A DNA stretch of 64,000 nucleotides from DASSUW01 sp963789005 (GCA_963789005.1 CAWBIZ010000011.1:248001-312000); one strand, 5' to 3'. Shown: positions 15,455-24,254, counted from the stretch's first letter. Numbers and translations: made by a program. The notes: a model not told the origin generated them from the letters alone.

Positions 15455-15964
15455 TCACCCGCGCTCGAACCCGAACTCCGTTTCCGCGGGATCGCCTCCA
15501 CCCGACGGGCCGGCCGGCGCCGTGTCTCGCCGACGGCCACCACCGCCCCCTCCAGCTGCCGGCGGTTCGACGGGCGCACTCTCCGGCGGCGTCGCATGCG
15601 GGGCGCCGGACCCGGGCTCGCGGCGACCGCTCGTCCGCCGCGGACGCCGGCGCTTCGCGCCTCGCCCACCGTCACCCGGCCGCACCTCCTCAGACTTCTC
15701 GCGCCTCGCCCTGGCATGGGACCGCCGCGGCCTGCCGCCGGGCCGTCCGCGCACCTTCGGCGGCGTCGCGAGCAGCAGCTCGGGTGGAGGGATGGCCGCG
15801 GGCGCGGCCCCGAGCCCGTCGAGCGGCCGGGCGGCCCTCTCCGGCAGCGCCGGCTCGGGTGGCGCGAGGCGCGGCCAGGCCACCACGGCGGCGACCAGCG
15901 CGGCCGCTCCCGCGAGCCGTCCGACGTTGCCCCAGCGGATCCGGCGGAGCAGGTCGAGTCCCAT
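15455..15964 (-). CDS. Single-pass membrane protein with Pro/Arg/Gly-rich exterior, unknown
   Basis: This 169-residue protein is not recognised. It has a short basic start, one membrane helix (about 16-33, LAGAAALVAAVVAWPRLAPP), then a long low-complexity region rich in Pro, Arg and Gly, including a run of six Gly. It ends with an acidic-aromatic tag (ETEFGFERG) that looks more conserved than the linker. It is divergent from rpsF with about 60 nt between starts, and convergent with the repeat array. Codon use fits a real gene, but low complexity makes the call less sure. Confidence 0.6.
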   Translation of the reverse strand: MGLDLLRRIRWGNVGRLAGAAALVAAVVAWPRLAPPEPALPERAARPLDGLGAAPAAIPPPELLLATPPKVRGRPGGRPRRSHARARREKSEEVRPGDGGRGAKRRRPRRTSGRREPGSGAPHATPPESAPVEPPAAGGGGGGRRRDTAPAGPSGGGDPAETEFGFERG

Positions 15965-16004
15965 GGCACCGGTAGGCGAACGGCCCGGCCGCTTCGCCCC
16001 GCAT

Positions 16005-16013
16005 TGCTAGGAT
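16005..16013 (+). promoter_or_regulatory. rpsF extended -10 promoter element
   Basis: TGCTAGGAT (TGn plus TAGGAT) ends 11 nt before the rpsF ATG, with no Shine-Dalgarno site between, so transcription would start within a few bases of the start codon. The same arrangement recurs at dnaB, purA and other genes in this window. Confidence 0.45.
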
Positions 16014-16024
16014 CCACCGCCGCA

Positions 16025-16408
16025 ATGGCGACCGAAGCCCCGCTCTACGACCTCATCCTCCTGCTTGACAACTCGATCGAGCAGGAGCGGCGCGACACCA
16101 TCCTCGCGAACGTCGAGGACGCGGTCGATCGCGCGGGCGAGATCGTCGGCCGACACGACTGGGGCGTCCGCCCGACGGTCTACGAGGTCCGCAAGCAGAG
16201 CGAGGCCGACTACCACCTGCTGCAGTTCCACGGGCCGACCTCGCTGCTCGAGCAGCTCGACCACAACCTGAAGATCACGGACGGCATCCTCCGCTTCCGG
16301 ATCATCAAGCTCCGGCCGGGCACCCCGCCCCCGCCGGATCTCCGCCCCGCCGCCGTCGCAGCGGCCGCCCCCGCCGCGGCGCCGGGCGACGACGACGAGC
16401 CCGCCTGA
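16025..16408 (+). CDS. rpsF: 30S ribosomal protein S6
   Basis: The 127-residue protein matches S6: YDLILLLDNSIEQERRD, WGVRPTVYEVRKQSEADYHL, and the ending DHNLKITDGILRFRIIKL. S6 binds S18 on the 30S platform, and rpsR lies downstream. A Pro/Ala-rich acidic tail of about 25 residues (PPPPDLRPAAV to DDDEPA) extends beyond the fold, in keeping with acidic S6 tails elsewhere. It is the first gene of the rpsF-ssb-rpsR-rplI-dnaB cluster. Confidence 0.95.
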   Translation: MATEAPLYDLILLLDNSIEQERRDTILANVEDAVDRAGEIVGRHDWGVRPTVYEVRKQSEADYHLLQFHGPTSLLEQLDHNLKITDGILRFRIIKLRPGTPPPPDLRPAAVAAAAPAAAPGDDDEPA

Positions 16409-16531
16409 CCGCGGCGCCGCCGCAGCGTTCGGCGCGGCCCCCTTCGTGTCGCCACTGCCGGCCTTTGTCACAGAAGTGCCAATTAATCGTCGCAACATGC
16501 GGCGGGTGGGCCGAAGCCGCCGACCCCGCCC

Positions 16532-16537
16532 CTAGAC
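16532..16537 (+). promoter_or_regulatory. ssb -10 promoter element TAGACT
   Basis: TAGACT lies about 50 nt before the ssb GTG in the 178-nt gap after rpsF. Unlike rpsF and dnaB, ssb has a leader with a good Shine-Dalgarno site (AAAGGAG) 7 nt before its start, so it could be expressed separately from rpsF. Confidence 0.4.
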
Positions 16538-16586
16538 TCGGCGTCCACCAAGTTTCGAGTGCCTGAAGCAGCCGAAAGGAGCCTCC

Positions 16587-17060
16587 GTGGCCGCCACCAA
16601 CATCAACCGCGTCGTCCTCACGGGCAACCTCACGCGTGATCCCGAGCTCCGCGCCACGTCGGGCGGCACGCCCGTCTGCAGCCTGCGGATCGCGACCAAC
16701 ACCCGCCGCAAGGACGCCAGCGGCGAGTGGGTCGACAAGCCCAACTTCTTCGACGTGACCGTCTGGGGCGCCCAGGGCGAGAACTGCGCGCGCTTCCTCT
16801 CCAAGGGCCGCCCGGTCGCCATCGACGGCCGCCTCGAGTGGCGAGAGTGGGACACGCCGGAGGGCCACAAGCGCCAGGCCGTCGACATCATCGCCGACTC
16901 CGTGCAGTTCCTCGGCAGCCGCGAGGACGGCGGGGGCGGCCAGAGCAACGGCTTCACCCCGCGCTCCGACGTCCCGGCCGACACGCGCGACTTCGAGCCC
17001 GCCGGCACGCCCTCCGGCGGCGGCAGCAGCAACGCGGGCGACGACGACATCCCGTTCTAG
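16587..17060 (+). CDS. ssb: Single-stranded DNA-binding protein
   Basis: The 157-residue OB-fold protein has INRVVLTGNLTRDPELRATS, FFDVTVWGAQGENCARFL, and GRPVAIDGRLEWREWDT. A Gly/Ser-rich linker ends in the acidic tip DDDIPF, which recruits replication and repair partners. It coats single-stranded DNA at forks. GTG start with an AAGGAG site. It lies between rpsF and rpsR, the usual bacterial order. Confidence 0.97.
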   Translation: MAATNINRVVLTGNLTRDPELRATSGGTPVCSLRIATNTRRKDASGEWVDKPNFFDVTVWGAQGENCARFLSKGRPVAIDGRLEWREWDTPEGHKRQAVDIIADSVQFLGSREDGGGGQSNGFTPRSDVPADTRDFEPAGTPSGGGSSNAGDDDIPF

Positions 17061-17152
17061 CCCGCTGCGCGGCGCTCCCGGCCCGGGGGCGCCGCGTCCA
17101 GCCCGCTAACCTGTCACGCCGGTTCTGACTCAAGGCAGAGAGGTCTTCGAAC

Positions 17153-17488
17153 GTGGCAAAGCAGCGCAGCCGGCCGACGCGCCGGCGTGATCGGAAGGGC
17201 GGCCCCGGCAGCGGGCGCCGCAAGTCCTGCCCGTACTGCCGGGACAAGGTCGAGTTCGTCGACTACAAGGACATCACCGCGCTGCGCAAGTTCATCTCGG
17301 ATCGCGGCAAGATCCGGTCGCGCCGCATCACGGGCGCGTGCCGCCGGCACCAGAACCAGATCGCCACGGCCGTGAAGCGTGCGCGCGAGCTCGCGCTCCT
17401 GCCCTACGTGGGCGACACTCGCGAGTCCCGCGACGACCGGGAGCGCGGCGGGCGTGACCGGGACCGCGACCGCGACCGCGATCGGTAG
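17153..17488 (+). CDS. rpsR: 30S ribosomal protein S18 with charged C-terminal tail
   Basis: The S18 core is clear: KSCPYCRDKVEFVDYKDITA, RKFISDRGKIRSRRITGACR and HQNQIATAVKRARELALLPY. CPYC belongs to the cysteine-containing class of S18. At 111 residues it is longer than the usual ~80; the extra tail is built from Arg-Asp pairs (ERGGRDRDRDRDRDR). GTG start. It partners S6 on the small subunit. Confidence 0.95.
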   Translation: MAKQRSRPTRRRDRKGGPGSGRRKSCPYCRDKVEFVDYKDITALRKFISDRGKIRSRRITGACRRHQNQIATAVKRARELALLPYVGDTRESRDDRERGGRDRDRDRDRDR

Positions 17489-17495
17489 CCCGGCC

Positions 17496-17948
17496 GTGCC
17501 CCAGGCGATTCTCCTCCAGGACGTGGAGCAGCTCGGCGAGCGCGGCGCGGTCGTCGACGTCTCGAAGGGCTACCTGCGCAACTTCCTGTTGCCTCGCAAG
17601 CTGGCTGAGCCCGCCACCAAGGGCTCGATCGCCGCGGCTGCGCGCCGTCGCGAGGCCGCCGACCGCGCCGTCGCCGACGCGACCACCAAGGCCCAGGAGA
17701 CCGCGGAGATCCTCAACCGCACGGTGCTGACGATCCCGCACCAGGCCGGCGAGGACGGCCGCCTCTTCGGCTCGGTCACGTCGCAGGACATCGCGGACGC
17801 CATCAAGGACGCCCGCAGCATCACGATCGACCGGCGCGACATCCGCCTCGAAGAGCCGATCCGGACGGTCGGCACGCGGATGGTCGAGATCGAGGTCTCT
17901 CCGGGCGTCATCGCCTCGGTGAAGACCATGGTCACCGAGCAGAAGTAG
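17496..17948 (+). CDS. rplI: 50S ribosomal protein L9
   Basis: The 150-residue protein has the N-terminal L9 domain (ILLQDVEQLGERGAVVDVSK, GYLRNFLLPRKLAEPAT), a long helix, and the C-terminal domain (LFGSVTSQDIADAI, VEIEVSPGVIASVKTMV). L9 reaches from the L1 stalk base and helps keep the reading frame. The GTG is 7 nt after the rpsR stop, so the two are probably one transcript. A hairpin follows the stop. Confidence 0.95.
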   Translation: MPQAILLQDVEQLGERGAVVDVSKGYLRNFLLPRKLAEPATKGSIAAAARRREAADRAVADATTKAQETAEILNRTVLTIPHQAGEDGRLFGSVTSQDIADAIKDARSITIDRRDIRLEEPIRTVGTRMVEIEVSPGVIASVKTMVTEQK

Positions 17949-17982
17949 GGGAACGCTGGCCCAGTGGGCCAGGTTCCCTTAC
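17949..17982 (+). terminator. Hairpin after rplI
   Basis: A GGGAAC...GTTCCC stem continues inward as CTGGCCC/GGGCCAG with one bulged G, about 13 bp in all, followed by only a short T run (CTTA). It may terminate or protect the rpsF-rplI transcript before the separate dnaB promoter. Confidence 0.5.
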
Positions 17983-18142
17983 GGGTGTTCGCCCAGAGGG
18001 GGAAACCCGCGGCCGGTTAGGGACCCGCGCTCCAAGTAGCGCGCCGGCAGCGCATCGTGCCGTCTTGGACGGGCTTCGTGCCGGTTCTGCGGCGAGTGCG
18101 TGACAAGTCTGCGGAGAGAGCAGGGAGGAGCGGGAGAGGCGG

Positions 18143-18171
18143 TTCGGGGCGACCGGACGCCCGCCTAGACT
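18143..18171 (+). promoter_or_regulatory. dnaB promoter (TTCGGG -17 bp- TAGACT)
   Basis: TTCGGG at 18143-18148 and TAGACT at 18166-18171 are separated by 17 bp. The -10 ends 10 nt before the dnaB ATG and no Shine-Dalgarno site is present, so the mRNA is probably leaderless or has a leader of a few bases. The same TAGACT and 10-nt spacing occur at purA. Confidence 0.5.
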
Positions 18172-18181
18172 CGGCCGCCCG

Positions 18182-19567
18182 ATGACCGCGCCCGACCGCA
18201 CCAACGGCCACTCTTCCTCGTACGGCGGGGCGCCGATCGCGCCGCCCCAGAACCTCGAGGCCGAGCAGTCGGTGCTCGGCGCCGTCCTGCTCTCGGACAC
18301 CGCGCTCCCGGCGCTGATCATCGACGAGCGGCTCCAGGCGGAGGACTTCTACCGCGAGGGCCACGGGCGCATCTACAAGGCGATGCTCGACCTGCACACG
18401 CTCGGCGAGCCCGTCGACGCGCTCACGCTCGTCGAGCACCTCAAGCAGGCCGGCGACCTCGAAGCCGTCGGCGGTCGCGCCGCGATCGACCTGCTCGCGG
18501 GCTCCGTGCCGGCGGTCGGCAACGTCCGCCAGTACGCGCGCATCGTGCGCGACAACGCGATGCTCCGGCGGCTCCTGCGCGCGTCCTACGAGATCCAGTC
18601 GCGCGTGCACAGCCACGAGGCCCTGCCGCGCGACCTCGTCGACATGGCCGAGCGCGCGATCCTCGAGGTGGCGCAACAGGACAGCCGCAAGGACTTCCTG
18701 CCGATCGGCGACCTGCTGTCCAGCGAGCTGGAGAAGCTCGAGCGCCTCTCCCGCGAGGGCAAGGCCATCACCGGCACCCCCTCGGGCTTCGACGACCTCG
18801 ACGCGATCACGGGAGGCTTTCAGCCGGGCAACCTCGTCATCCTCGCTGCGAGACCGTCGATGGGCAAATCGGCGTTGATGGCGAACTTCGCGGAGAACGC
18901 CGCCCTCGACTCGAACCAGGCCGTCGCCCTGTTCTCGCTCGAGATGTCCGAGGGGGAGCTGGCCCAGCGCTTCGTCGCGTCGCAGGCGTCGATCCGCGGC
19001 GACGACCTGCGCAAGGGCAAGGTCCCGCCCTCGCGCTGGCCCAAGATCCTGCAGGCCTCGAACCGCCTCGCACAGTCGCCGCTGTACATCGACGACTCCT
19101 CGGACCTCTCGGTGCTCGACGTCCGCGCCAAGTCCCGCCGGCTCGCGCAGCAGCATGCCGACGGGCTCGGGCTGATCCTGATCGACTACCTGCAGCTCAT
19201 GCGCGCGAGCGGGAGCGTGGAGAACCGCGTCGAGCAGATCGGCCAGATCTCCCGCGGCCTGAAAACGCTCGCCCGGGAGCTCCAAGTTCCCGTCATCGCG
19301 CTCTCCCAGCTCAACCGCGGCGTCGAGCAGCGCACCGACAAGCGCCCCGTCCTCTCCGATTTACGCGAAAGCGGTTCAATTGAGCAGGACGCGGATTTGG
19401 TCATGTTCATCTACCGCGACGAGTACTACAACGACGAGTCCGACCGCGAGGGGATCGCCGACGTGATCATCTCCAAGCACCGCAACGGCGGCCTCGGCGT
19501 GGTCGAGCTGGCGTTCCAGAAGGAGTTTCCGCGGTTCATGTCCTACGCCGGGGATGACGGATATTGA
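18182..19567 (+). CDS. dnaB: Replicative DNA helicase DnaB
   Basis: The 461-residue helicase unwinds DNA ahead of the replisome. It has the N-terminal primase-interacting domain (NLEAEQSVLGAVLLSD), a linker, and the RecA-like motor with Walker A ARPSMGKSAL (K229), Walker B LGLILIDYLQLM, and the conserved SQLNRGVEQRTDKRP and DLRESGSIEQDADLVMFIYR. No intein is present. The stop overlaps the TTG of the loader gene. Confidence 0.97.
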   Translation: MTAPDRTNGHSSSYGGAPIAPPQNLEAEQSVLGAVLLSDTALPALIIDERLQAEDFYREGHGRIYKAMLDLHTLGEPVDALTLVEHLKQAGDLEAVGGRAAIDLLAGSVPAVGNVRQYARIVRDNAMLRRLLRASYEIQSRVHSHEALPRDLVDMAERAILEVAQQDSRKDFLPIGDLLSSELEKLERLSREGKAITGTPSGFDDLDAITGGFQPGNLVILAARPSMGKSALMANFAENAALDSNQAVALFSLEMSEGELAQRFVASQASIRGDDLRKGKVPPSRWPKILQASNRLAQSPLYIDDSSDLSVLDVRAKSRRLAQQHADGLGLILIDYLQLMRASGSVENRVEQIGQISRGLKTLARELQVPVIALSQLNRGVEQRTDKRPVLSDLRESGSIEQDADLVMFIYRDEYYNDESDREGIADVIISKHRNGGLGVVELAFQKEFPRFMSYAGDDGY

Positions 19568-20367
19568 GCGGCGCTCCCTGCCCCGAGAACCGCTGTGACG
19601 GCTCCGGCTTCCTCTACGACGAGGCGGGCCGGCGTGCGCGGCCGTGCAGCTGCCGCCCCGCGCGGATGGCGCGCAAGCGGGCGGCGGCCGTCGCCGGGCG
19701 TCTGCCGCGTCGCTTCCGCGAGGTGTCGTTCGATCGCGAGCCCGTGCTGACGATGGCGCGCCGCAACCCCGCGCTCATCCGGGAGGTCCGCAGCTACATC
19801 GGCGACGTCCGCGAGCGCCTCGACGAAGGTCGCGGCCTCTGGTTCACGGGGGATGTGGGAACCGGCAAGACCACCTTGGCGATGCTCGTCTCCAAGGCCG
19901 CCATGGAGGCCGACCGCACGGTGGCGATCTACTCGCTCCCGCGCCTGTTGGCGCTCCTGCGCGACTCGTATGACGACGCCGCGACCTACTCGCTCAACGA
20001 GCTGATCGACCGCCTGTGCGCGGTCGACCTGCTGCACATCGACGACGTCGGCGCCGAGCAGAGCTCGGCCTGGGTGCTCGAGCAGCTCTACACGATCGTC
20101 AACACGCGCTACGAGGACGACAAGGCGCTGCTCCTCACCACCAACCTCGACCACGACGCGCTGACCGCCCAGATCGGCGCCCGCACGGTCTCCCGGTTGT
20201 ACGAGATGTGCGGCCGCCCGCTGCCGATGTTCGGCGAGGACGAGCGCCGCGACCGCGACTTCGTGCTCCCGGCCGGGGCTCCGAGCGAGGAGGACGGGGA
20301 CACGTTCTGGGAGGGCGCGCCGCCCGCGTCCCGCTACGGGCAGCGGGCGGGCGGGTCCTTAGACTAG
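19564..20367 (+). CDS. DnaC/DnaI-like AAA+ ATPase, putative helicase loader
   Basis: The 267-residue protein has a Cys cluster at the N-terminus (CPENRC and CSC) likely to bind metal, then an AAA+ domain: Walker A TGDVGTGKTTL (K102), Walker B LLHIDDVGAE, and sensor LLLTTNLDHD. This is the DnaC/DnaI/IstB class. Its start (TTG) overlaps the dnaB stop by 3 nt, so coupled production with the helicase is likely, and loading of DnaB is the best guess. No transposase is near, which argues against an IstB transposition role. A DciA-family gene lies elsewhere in the window. Confidence 0.8.
   Translation: MSGAPCPENRCDGSGFLYDEAGRRARPCSCRPARMARKRAAAVAGRLPRRFREVSFDREPVLTMARRNPALIREVRSYIGDVRERLDEGRGLWFTGDVGTGKTTLAMLVSKAAMEADRTVAIYSLPRLLALLRDSYDDAATYSLNELIDRLCAVDLLHIDDVGAEQSSAWVLEQLYTIVNTRYEDDKALLLTTNLDHDALTAQIGARTVSRLYEMCGRPLPMFGEDERRDRDFVLPAGAPSEEDGDTFWEGAPPASRYGQRAGGSLD
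20360..20365 (+). promoter_or_regulatory. purA -10 element TAGACT
   Basis: TAGACT lies 10 nt before the purA ATG, inside the last codons of the loader gene, and no Shine-Dalgarno sequence is present. Sequence and spacing are identical to those at dnaB. Confidence 0.45.
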
Positions 20368-20375
20368 ATCCCGCA

Positions 20376-21695
20376 ATGGCCGGCATCGTGATCGTGGGCG
20401 CCCAGTGGGGCGACGAGGGCAAGGGGAAGATCACCGACCTCTTCGCCGAGCACGCCGACCTCGTGATCCGCTTCCAGGGCGGCAACAACGCCGGCCACAC
20501 GATCGTCCGCGAGGGCACCAAGTGGAAGTTCCACCTGATCCCGTCGGGCATCCTCTACCCGGGTCGGGTGTGCGCGATCGGCAACGGCGTCGTGATCGAC
20601 CCCAAGGTGCTGACCGGCGAGCTCGACGAGCTGCGCGCCAAGGGGATCGACCTCTCGGGGCTGCGCATCAGCGCCAACGCGCACCTGATCATGCCGTACC
20701 ACATGCTCCTCGACCACGCGGGCGAGGCCAAGCTCGGCAAGCTCCAGATCGGCACCACGCGGCGCGGGATCGGCCCCTGCTACGCCGACAAGGCCGCGCG
20801 CCTGGGCATCCGGGTGCAGGACCTGCTGGACGAGAAGATCCTGAAGAAGAAGATCGTCGCGGCGATGGATCCCAAGCGCCTCTCCCTGCGCCCCTACGCC
20901 AAGTCTCCCGAGCTCGACCTGCAATCGATGACCGAGGACTACCTGACGTACGGGCACCGCATCGAGCAGTACATCGCCGACACCGCGCGGCTCACCTGGG
21001 AGGCGCTCGACCGCGGCGGCAACGTGATCTTCGAGGGCGCCCAGGGGACGCTGCTCGACATCGACCACGGGACGTACCCGTTCGTCACGTCGTCCAACGT
21101 GGTCGCCGGGAGCGCCTGCGCGGGCGCCGGGGTCGGCCCGAAGGACATCGACGAGGTGTGGGGCGTGGCCAAGGCGTACGCCACGCGCGTCGGCTCCGGC
21201 CCGTTCCCGACCGAGCTCGACGACGAGCTCGGTCGCGCCATCCGCGAGGCCGGCGGCGAGTACGGCACGACCACCGGGCGCGCACGGCGCGTCGGCTGGC
21301 TGGACCTCGTCGCCCTGCGCTACGCCGCGCGCATCAACGGGCTCGACCATCTCGCGGTCACCAAGCTCGACGTCCTGAGCGGGCTCGGCATGCTCAACGT
21401 CTGCACGCGCTACCGCGGCAACGAGGAGGCGAGCTTCGACGCCTACCCGTACCACCAGACCGTGATGCACCACGCGGCCGGCGACTACGAGCGGCTGCCC
21501 GGCTGGGACGAGGACATCGGCGACGTCCGCGACGAGCGCGACCTCCCGCAGGCCGCGCGCGACTACCTCGCCTACGTCGCCGAGTTCGTCGGCGTGCCGA
21601 TCGCGCTCGTCGGCGTCGGCCCCGGCCGAGAGCAGACGTTCTTCACCGAGTCGGGCCGCGCGAGCGCGGCCGCCAGCGCCGCCGCGCCGGCCTAA
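20376..21695 (+). CDS. purA: Adenylosuccinate synthetase
   Basis: The 439-residue enzyme joins IMP and aspartate using GTP, the first step from IMP to AMP. Signatures are GAQWGDEGKGKITD, QGGNNAGHTI, GTTRRGIGPCYADK, EGAQGTLLDIDHGTYPFVTS and TTTGRARRVGWLD. Length is typical. The stop overlaps the stop of the convergent RDD gene by 3 nt. Confidence 0.97.
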   Translation: MAGIVIVGAQWGDEGKGKITDLFAEHADLVIRFQGGNNAGHTIVREGTKWKFHLIPSGILYPGRVCAIGNGVVIDPKVLTGELDELRAKGIDLSGLRISANAHLIMPYHMLLDHAGEAKLGKLQIGTTRRGIGPCYADKAARLGIRVQDLLDEKILKKKIVAAMDPKRLSLRPYAKSPELDLQSMTEDYLTYGHRIEQYIADTARLTWEALDRGGNVIFEGAQGTLLDIDHGTYPFVTSSNVVAGSACAGAGVGPKDIDEVWGVAKAYATRVGSGPFPTELDDELGRAIREAGGEYGTTTGRARRVGWLDLVALRYAARINGLDHLAVTKLDVLSGLGMLNVCTRYRGNEEASFDAYPYHQTVMHHAAGDYERLPGWDEDIGDVRDERDLPQAARDYLAYVAEFVGVPIALVGVGPGREQTFFTESGRASAAASAAAPA

Positions 21696-22273
21696 GCCTG
21701 GATCACCCGCGAGTCCACGATCATGTCGTGGAGCGCGCGGTTCTCCTCGTCCCACAGCGGCCACAGGTAGTCCGCGAGCTGCGCCAGGCCACCGGTCAGG
21801 CCGCCCGCGATCCCGAACAGCAGCGCCTTGACCGCCACCTCGCGCAGCATCGCGTAGCCGAAGTCGATCGGCTTGCCGTTGGCCCGCACGACGCGGATGC
21901 CGAGCGCCATCCGACCGAGGGTCTGCCCGTTTGTGCGCGCCATCAGCGCGGGCGCGTAGAGCAGCGCCACGATCGAGACACAGACGACGGCGATCAGGAA
22001 GCCGATCACGAGCGAGGCGAAGCCGACGTCACCCCCCGCGAAGAAGCCAATCGAAAATGGAGCGGTGAGCGCGATCGTGAGGATGACCGCGCCGATGCCG
22101 ACGATCAGCCAGTCGATCACCGTCGCGCCGACGCGCGGCCACCAGCCGGCGAGCACGTGGTGGTCGGCGACCGGTCCTGCGGCCTCGGCGCCGACCGGCG
22201 GACCGCCGGCTCCCGGCGGCGGGAGCGTCGTGTAGCCGGGGGTTGACTCGGTCCGCGGGGGCTGTTCCGACAT
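21692..22273 (-). CDS. RDD-family membrane protein
   Basis: The 193-residue protein has a Pro-rich cytosolic start (about 45 residues), then three to four helices. The RDD family pattern is seen as WWPRVGATVIDWLIVG (Arg, Asp) and GQTLGRMALGIRVVRANG. Family roles are mostly unknown; some members are sodium/proton antiporters. A TAGAGT element lies 7 nt before the ATG (22281-22286 on the plus strand), suggesting a leaderless mRNA. Confidence 0.88.
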   Translation of the reverse strand: MSEQPPRTESTPGYTTLPPPGAGGPPVGAEAAGPVADHHVLAGWWPRVGATVIDWLIVGIGAVILTIALTAPFSIGFFAGGDVGFASLVIGFLIAVVCVSIVALLYAPALMARTNGQTLGRMALGIRVVRANGKPIDFGYAMLREVAVKALLFGIAGGLTGGLAQLADYLWPLWDEENRALHDMIVDSRVIQA

Positions 22274-22283
22274 GCGCGCGACT

Positions 22284-23342
22284 CTAGCGGCCGCGCAGCG
22301 CAGCCACCACGCGCTCGCCCGCGTGGCCGTCGCCGTACAGCGGCGGGCGCTCGGCCGGAAGAGGACGCTCGAGCGCGGCGACTGCGGCCCCGGCGTCGAG
22401 GTCGACGAGCGTGTTCCAGCCTGCTTCGATCGTCTCGGTCCACTCGGTCGTCGAGCGCAGGGTCACGCACGGCACGCCGGCCAGGTACGCCTCCTTCTGC
22501 ACACCCCCCGAGTCCGTGAGCACCCCACGGGAGCGCAGGAGCAGGGCGGTGAAATCGAGGTACCCGAGTGGCGCGACGAGCCGCACGCCGGCCGCCAGCC
22601 GCTCGGCCAACCCAGCGGCTTCGAGCCGCGCGCGCGTGCGCGGGTGCAGCGGCAGCACGACCGGCCCGGGAACCGCAAGCAGCAGCTCGACGAGCAGCGC
22701 GAGGCGCGCGGGGTCGTCGACGTTGCCCGGCCGGTGCGCCGTGGCGAGCAGGTAGCCCCCGGGCTCCACCCCCGCCGCCGCCAGCGCCTCGGTGCGCTCA
22801 CGCGCCCGCGGCGCCAGCAGCTGCGCGACGTCGACCATCACGTCCCCCACCACGACGACCTCGCCGGCGACCTGCTCGCCGCGCAGCGTCTCCGCCGCGC
22901 GCTCGGACGAGCACAGCAGCAGCGACGACGCGTGGTCGGCGAGCACCCGGTTGAGCTCCTCCGGCATCGTGCGGTCGTACGAGCGCATGCCGGCCTCGAC
23001 GTGCGCCACCGGAACGCCGAGCTGCGCGCCCGCCAGGGCGCCCGCCAGCGTCGAGTTCGTGTCGCCGTAGACGAGCAGCACGTCCGGCCGCTCCTCCGCG
23101 ATCAGCGGCTCGAGCGCCGCCAGCATGCGCGCGGTCTGCCCCGTGTTGGTGCCGCCGCCGAGGTCGAGATGATGGTCGGGCCGTGGGAGCCGCAGCTCGT
23201 CGAAGAAGACGCGGGAGAGCTCGTCGTCGTAGTGCTGGCCGGTGTGGACGAGCACCTCGCGCGCCCCGGCGCGCAGCCGATCCGAGACGGCGGCGGCCTT
23301 CACGAACTGCGGACGGTTGCCTATGACGGTGAGTACGCGCAT
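22284..23342 (-). CDS. wecB: UDP-N-acetylglucosamine 2-epimerase (non-hydrolysing)
   Basis: The 352-residue GT-B-fold enzyme converts UDP-GlcNAc to UDP-ManNAc for envelope polysaccharides. Signatures: VIGNRPQFVKAAAVSD, HTGQHYDDELSRVFFDEL, YGDTNSTLAGALAG, HVEAGMRSYDRTMPEELNR, TAHRPGNVDD, LTDSGGVQKEAYLAGVPCVT and STTEWTETIEAG. It stands alone without other polysaccharide genes. Confidence 0.95.
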   Translation of the reverse strand: MRVLTVIGNRPQFVKAAAVSDRLRAGAREVLVHTGQHYDDELSRVFFDELRLPRPDHHLDLGGGTNTGQTARMLAALEPLIAEERPDVLLVYGDTNSTLAGALAGAQLGVPVAHVEAGMRSYDRTMPEELNRVLADHASSLLLCSSERAAETLRGEQVAGEVVVVGDVMVDVAQLLAPRARERTEALAAAGVEPGGYLLATAHRPGNVDDPARLALLVELLLAVPGPVVLPLHPRTRARLEAAGLAERLAAGVRLVAPLGYLDFTALLLRSRGVLTDSGGVQKEAYLAGVPCVTLRSTTEWTETIEAGWNTLVDLDAGAAVAALERPLPAERPPLYGDGHAGERVVAALRGR

Positions 23343-23465
23343 CAGCGTTCGGGTACCTCATTGACACGATGTCGACACTTCTCGACAGCGTGCGCGGCAC
23401 GGTACACGGCGTCCTCTCGGGCGTCGGTCACGTGCTCTGGTACGTCGACTGGCAGACCGGCGGAT

Positions 23466-24254
23466 CTACGCGGCGGCGCTCGGGGCAAGCTCGCGGGCGA
23501 TCCGGCTCGACAGCCGCTCCGCCGCCTCCCGCGTCACCGGACCGGGCGCCGCGGGGAGCGTGACGTCGTCGATCGCCGCGATCGGCATCACCTCGCGCAC
23601 CGATGACGCGATGAACGCCTCCTCGGCGCCGAGCGCGTCGTCGAGCGTGCAGGGTCGCTCCTCGCCGTCGCACTCCTCGATCACGTAGCGACGCGTGATC
23701 GAAGCGAGGATCCGATCCTCGAGCGGCGGCGTGTACAGGCGGCCGTCGGCGACCCAGAAGAACGTCCACGTCGGACCCTCGAGCACGCGACCGTGCGGGG
23801 TCACCAGGAGCGCCTCGTCGAAGCCCTGCTCGCGCGCCAGCCGTCCCGCGAGCATGTTGCCTGCGTACGACAGCGTCTTGAGCCCGTCGAGCACGCGGTT
23901 CGGCGCGTAGGTCACGGTCGCCACGCGCGCCGACGCGGCGCGCGGCGGCTGCGGCTCGATCGTGAGGATCCGCCGGCCGCCGCGCGTGAGGACGACGCGC
24001 AGGAGCTCATCCACGGCTCCGGCCGCGTCGAGCAGCGCGCCGATCTCGGCGCGCAGCGCGTCCTCGTCGTACGGGAGCCGGAGCCCTTCGCACGTCGCCG
24101 CGAGGCGCGCCATGTGGTCCTCGAGGGCGAACGGCCGGCCGCCGTACAGGCGTGCGACCTCGAACGCCCCGTCGCCGCGCGTCAGCCCCTCGTCGGTGAC
24201 GGGGATCCGCGCCTCTTCGGCCGGCCCGATGCTGCCATCCACGCTCGCGAGCAT
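23466..24254 (-). CDS. Class IV PLP-dependent aminotransferase (aminodeoxychorismate lyase-like)
   Basis: The 262-residue fold-type IV enzyme has GDGAFEVARLYGGRPFALED, the PLP lysine in LKTLSYAGNMLA, and the phosphate/product region VLEGPTWTFFWV and ILASITRRYVIEE. This group includes branched-chain aminotransferases, D-amino acid transaminases and PabC; the short length and GDG-F pattern favour PabC (folate) or a D-amino acid enzyme. A TAGCCT element (RC, 24262-24267) lies 7 nt before the ATG. Confidence 0.85.
   Translation of the reverse strand: MLASVDGSIGPAEEARIPVTDEGLTRGDGAFEVARLYGGRPFALEDHMARLAATCEGLRLPYDEDALRAEIGALLDAAGAVDELLRVVLTRGGRRILTIEPQPPRAASARVATVTYAPNRVLDGLKTLSYAGNMLAGRLAREQGFDEALLVTPHGRVLEGPTWTFFWVADGRLYTPPLEDRILASITRRYVIEECDGEERPCTLDDALGAEEAFIASSVREVMPIAAIDDVTLPAAPGPVTREAAERLSSRIARELAPSAAA

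Noticed and set aside
19564..20367. Insertion sequence helper (IstB) from an IS21-type element
   Set aside because: No transposase or inverted repeats, and the gene is embedded in the conserved dnaB-purA order with a 4-nt coupled start.
23369..23563. Small plus-strand ORF starting MSTLLDSVRGTVHGVLSGVG
   Set aside because: Its second half is antisense to the class IV aminotransferase end and reads as low-complexity Arg/Pro; no SD. The first 30 codons could be a small helical peptide, but support is too weak.
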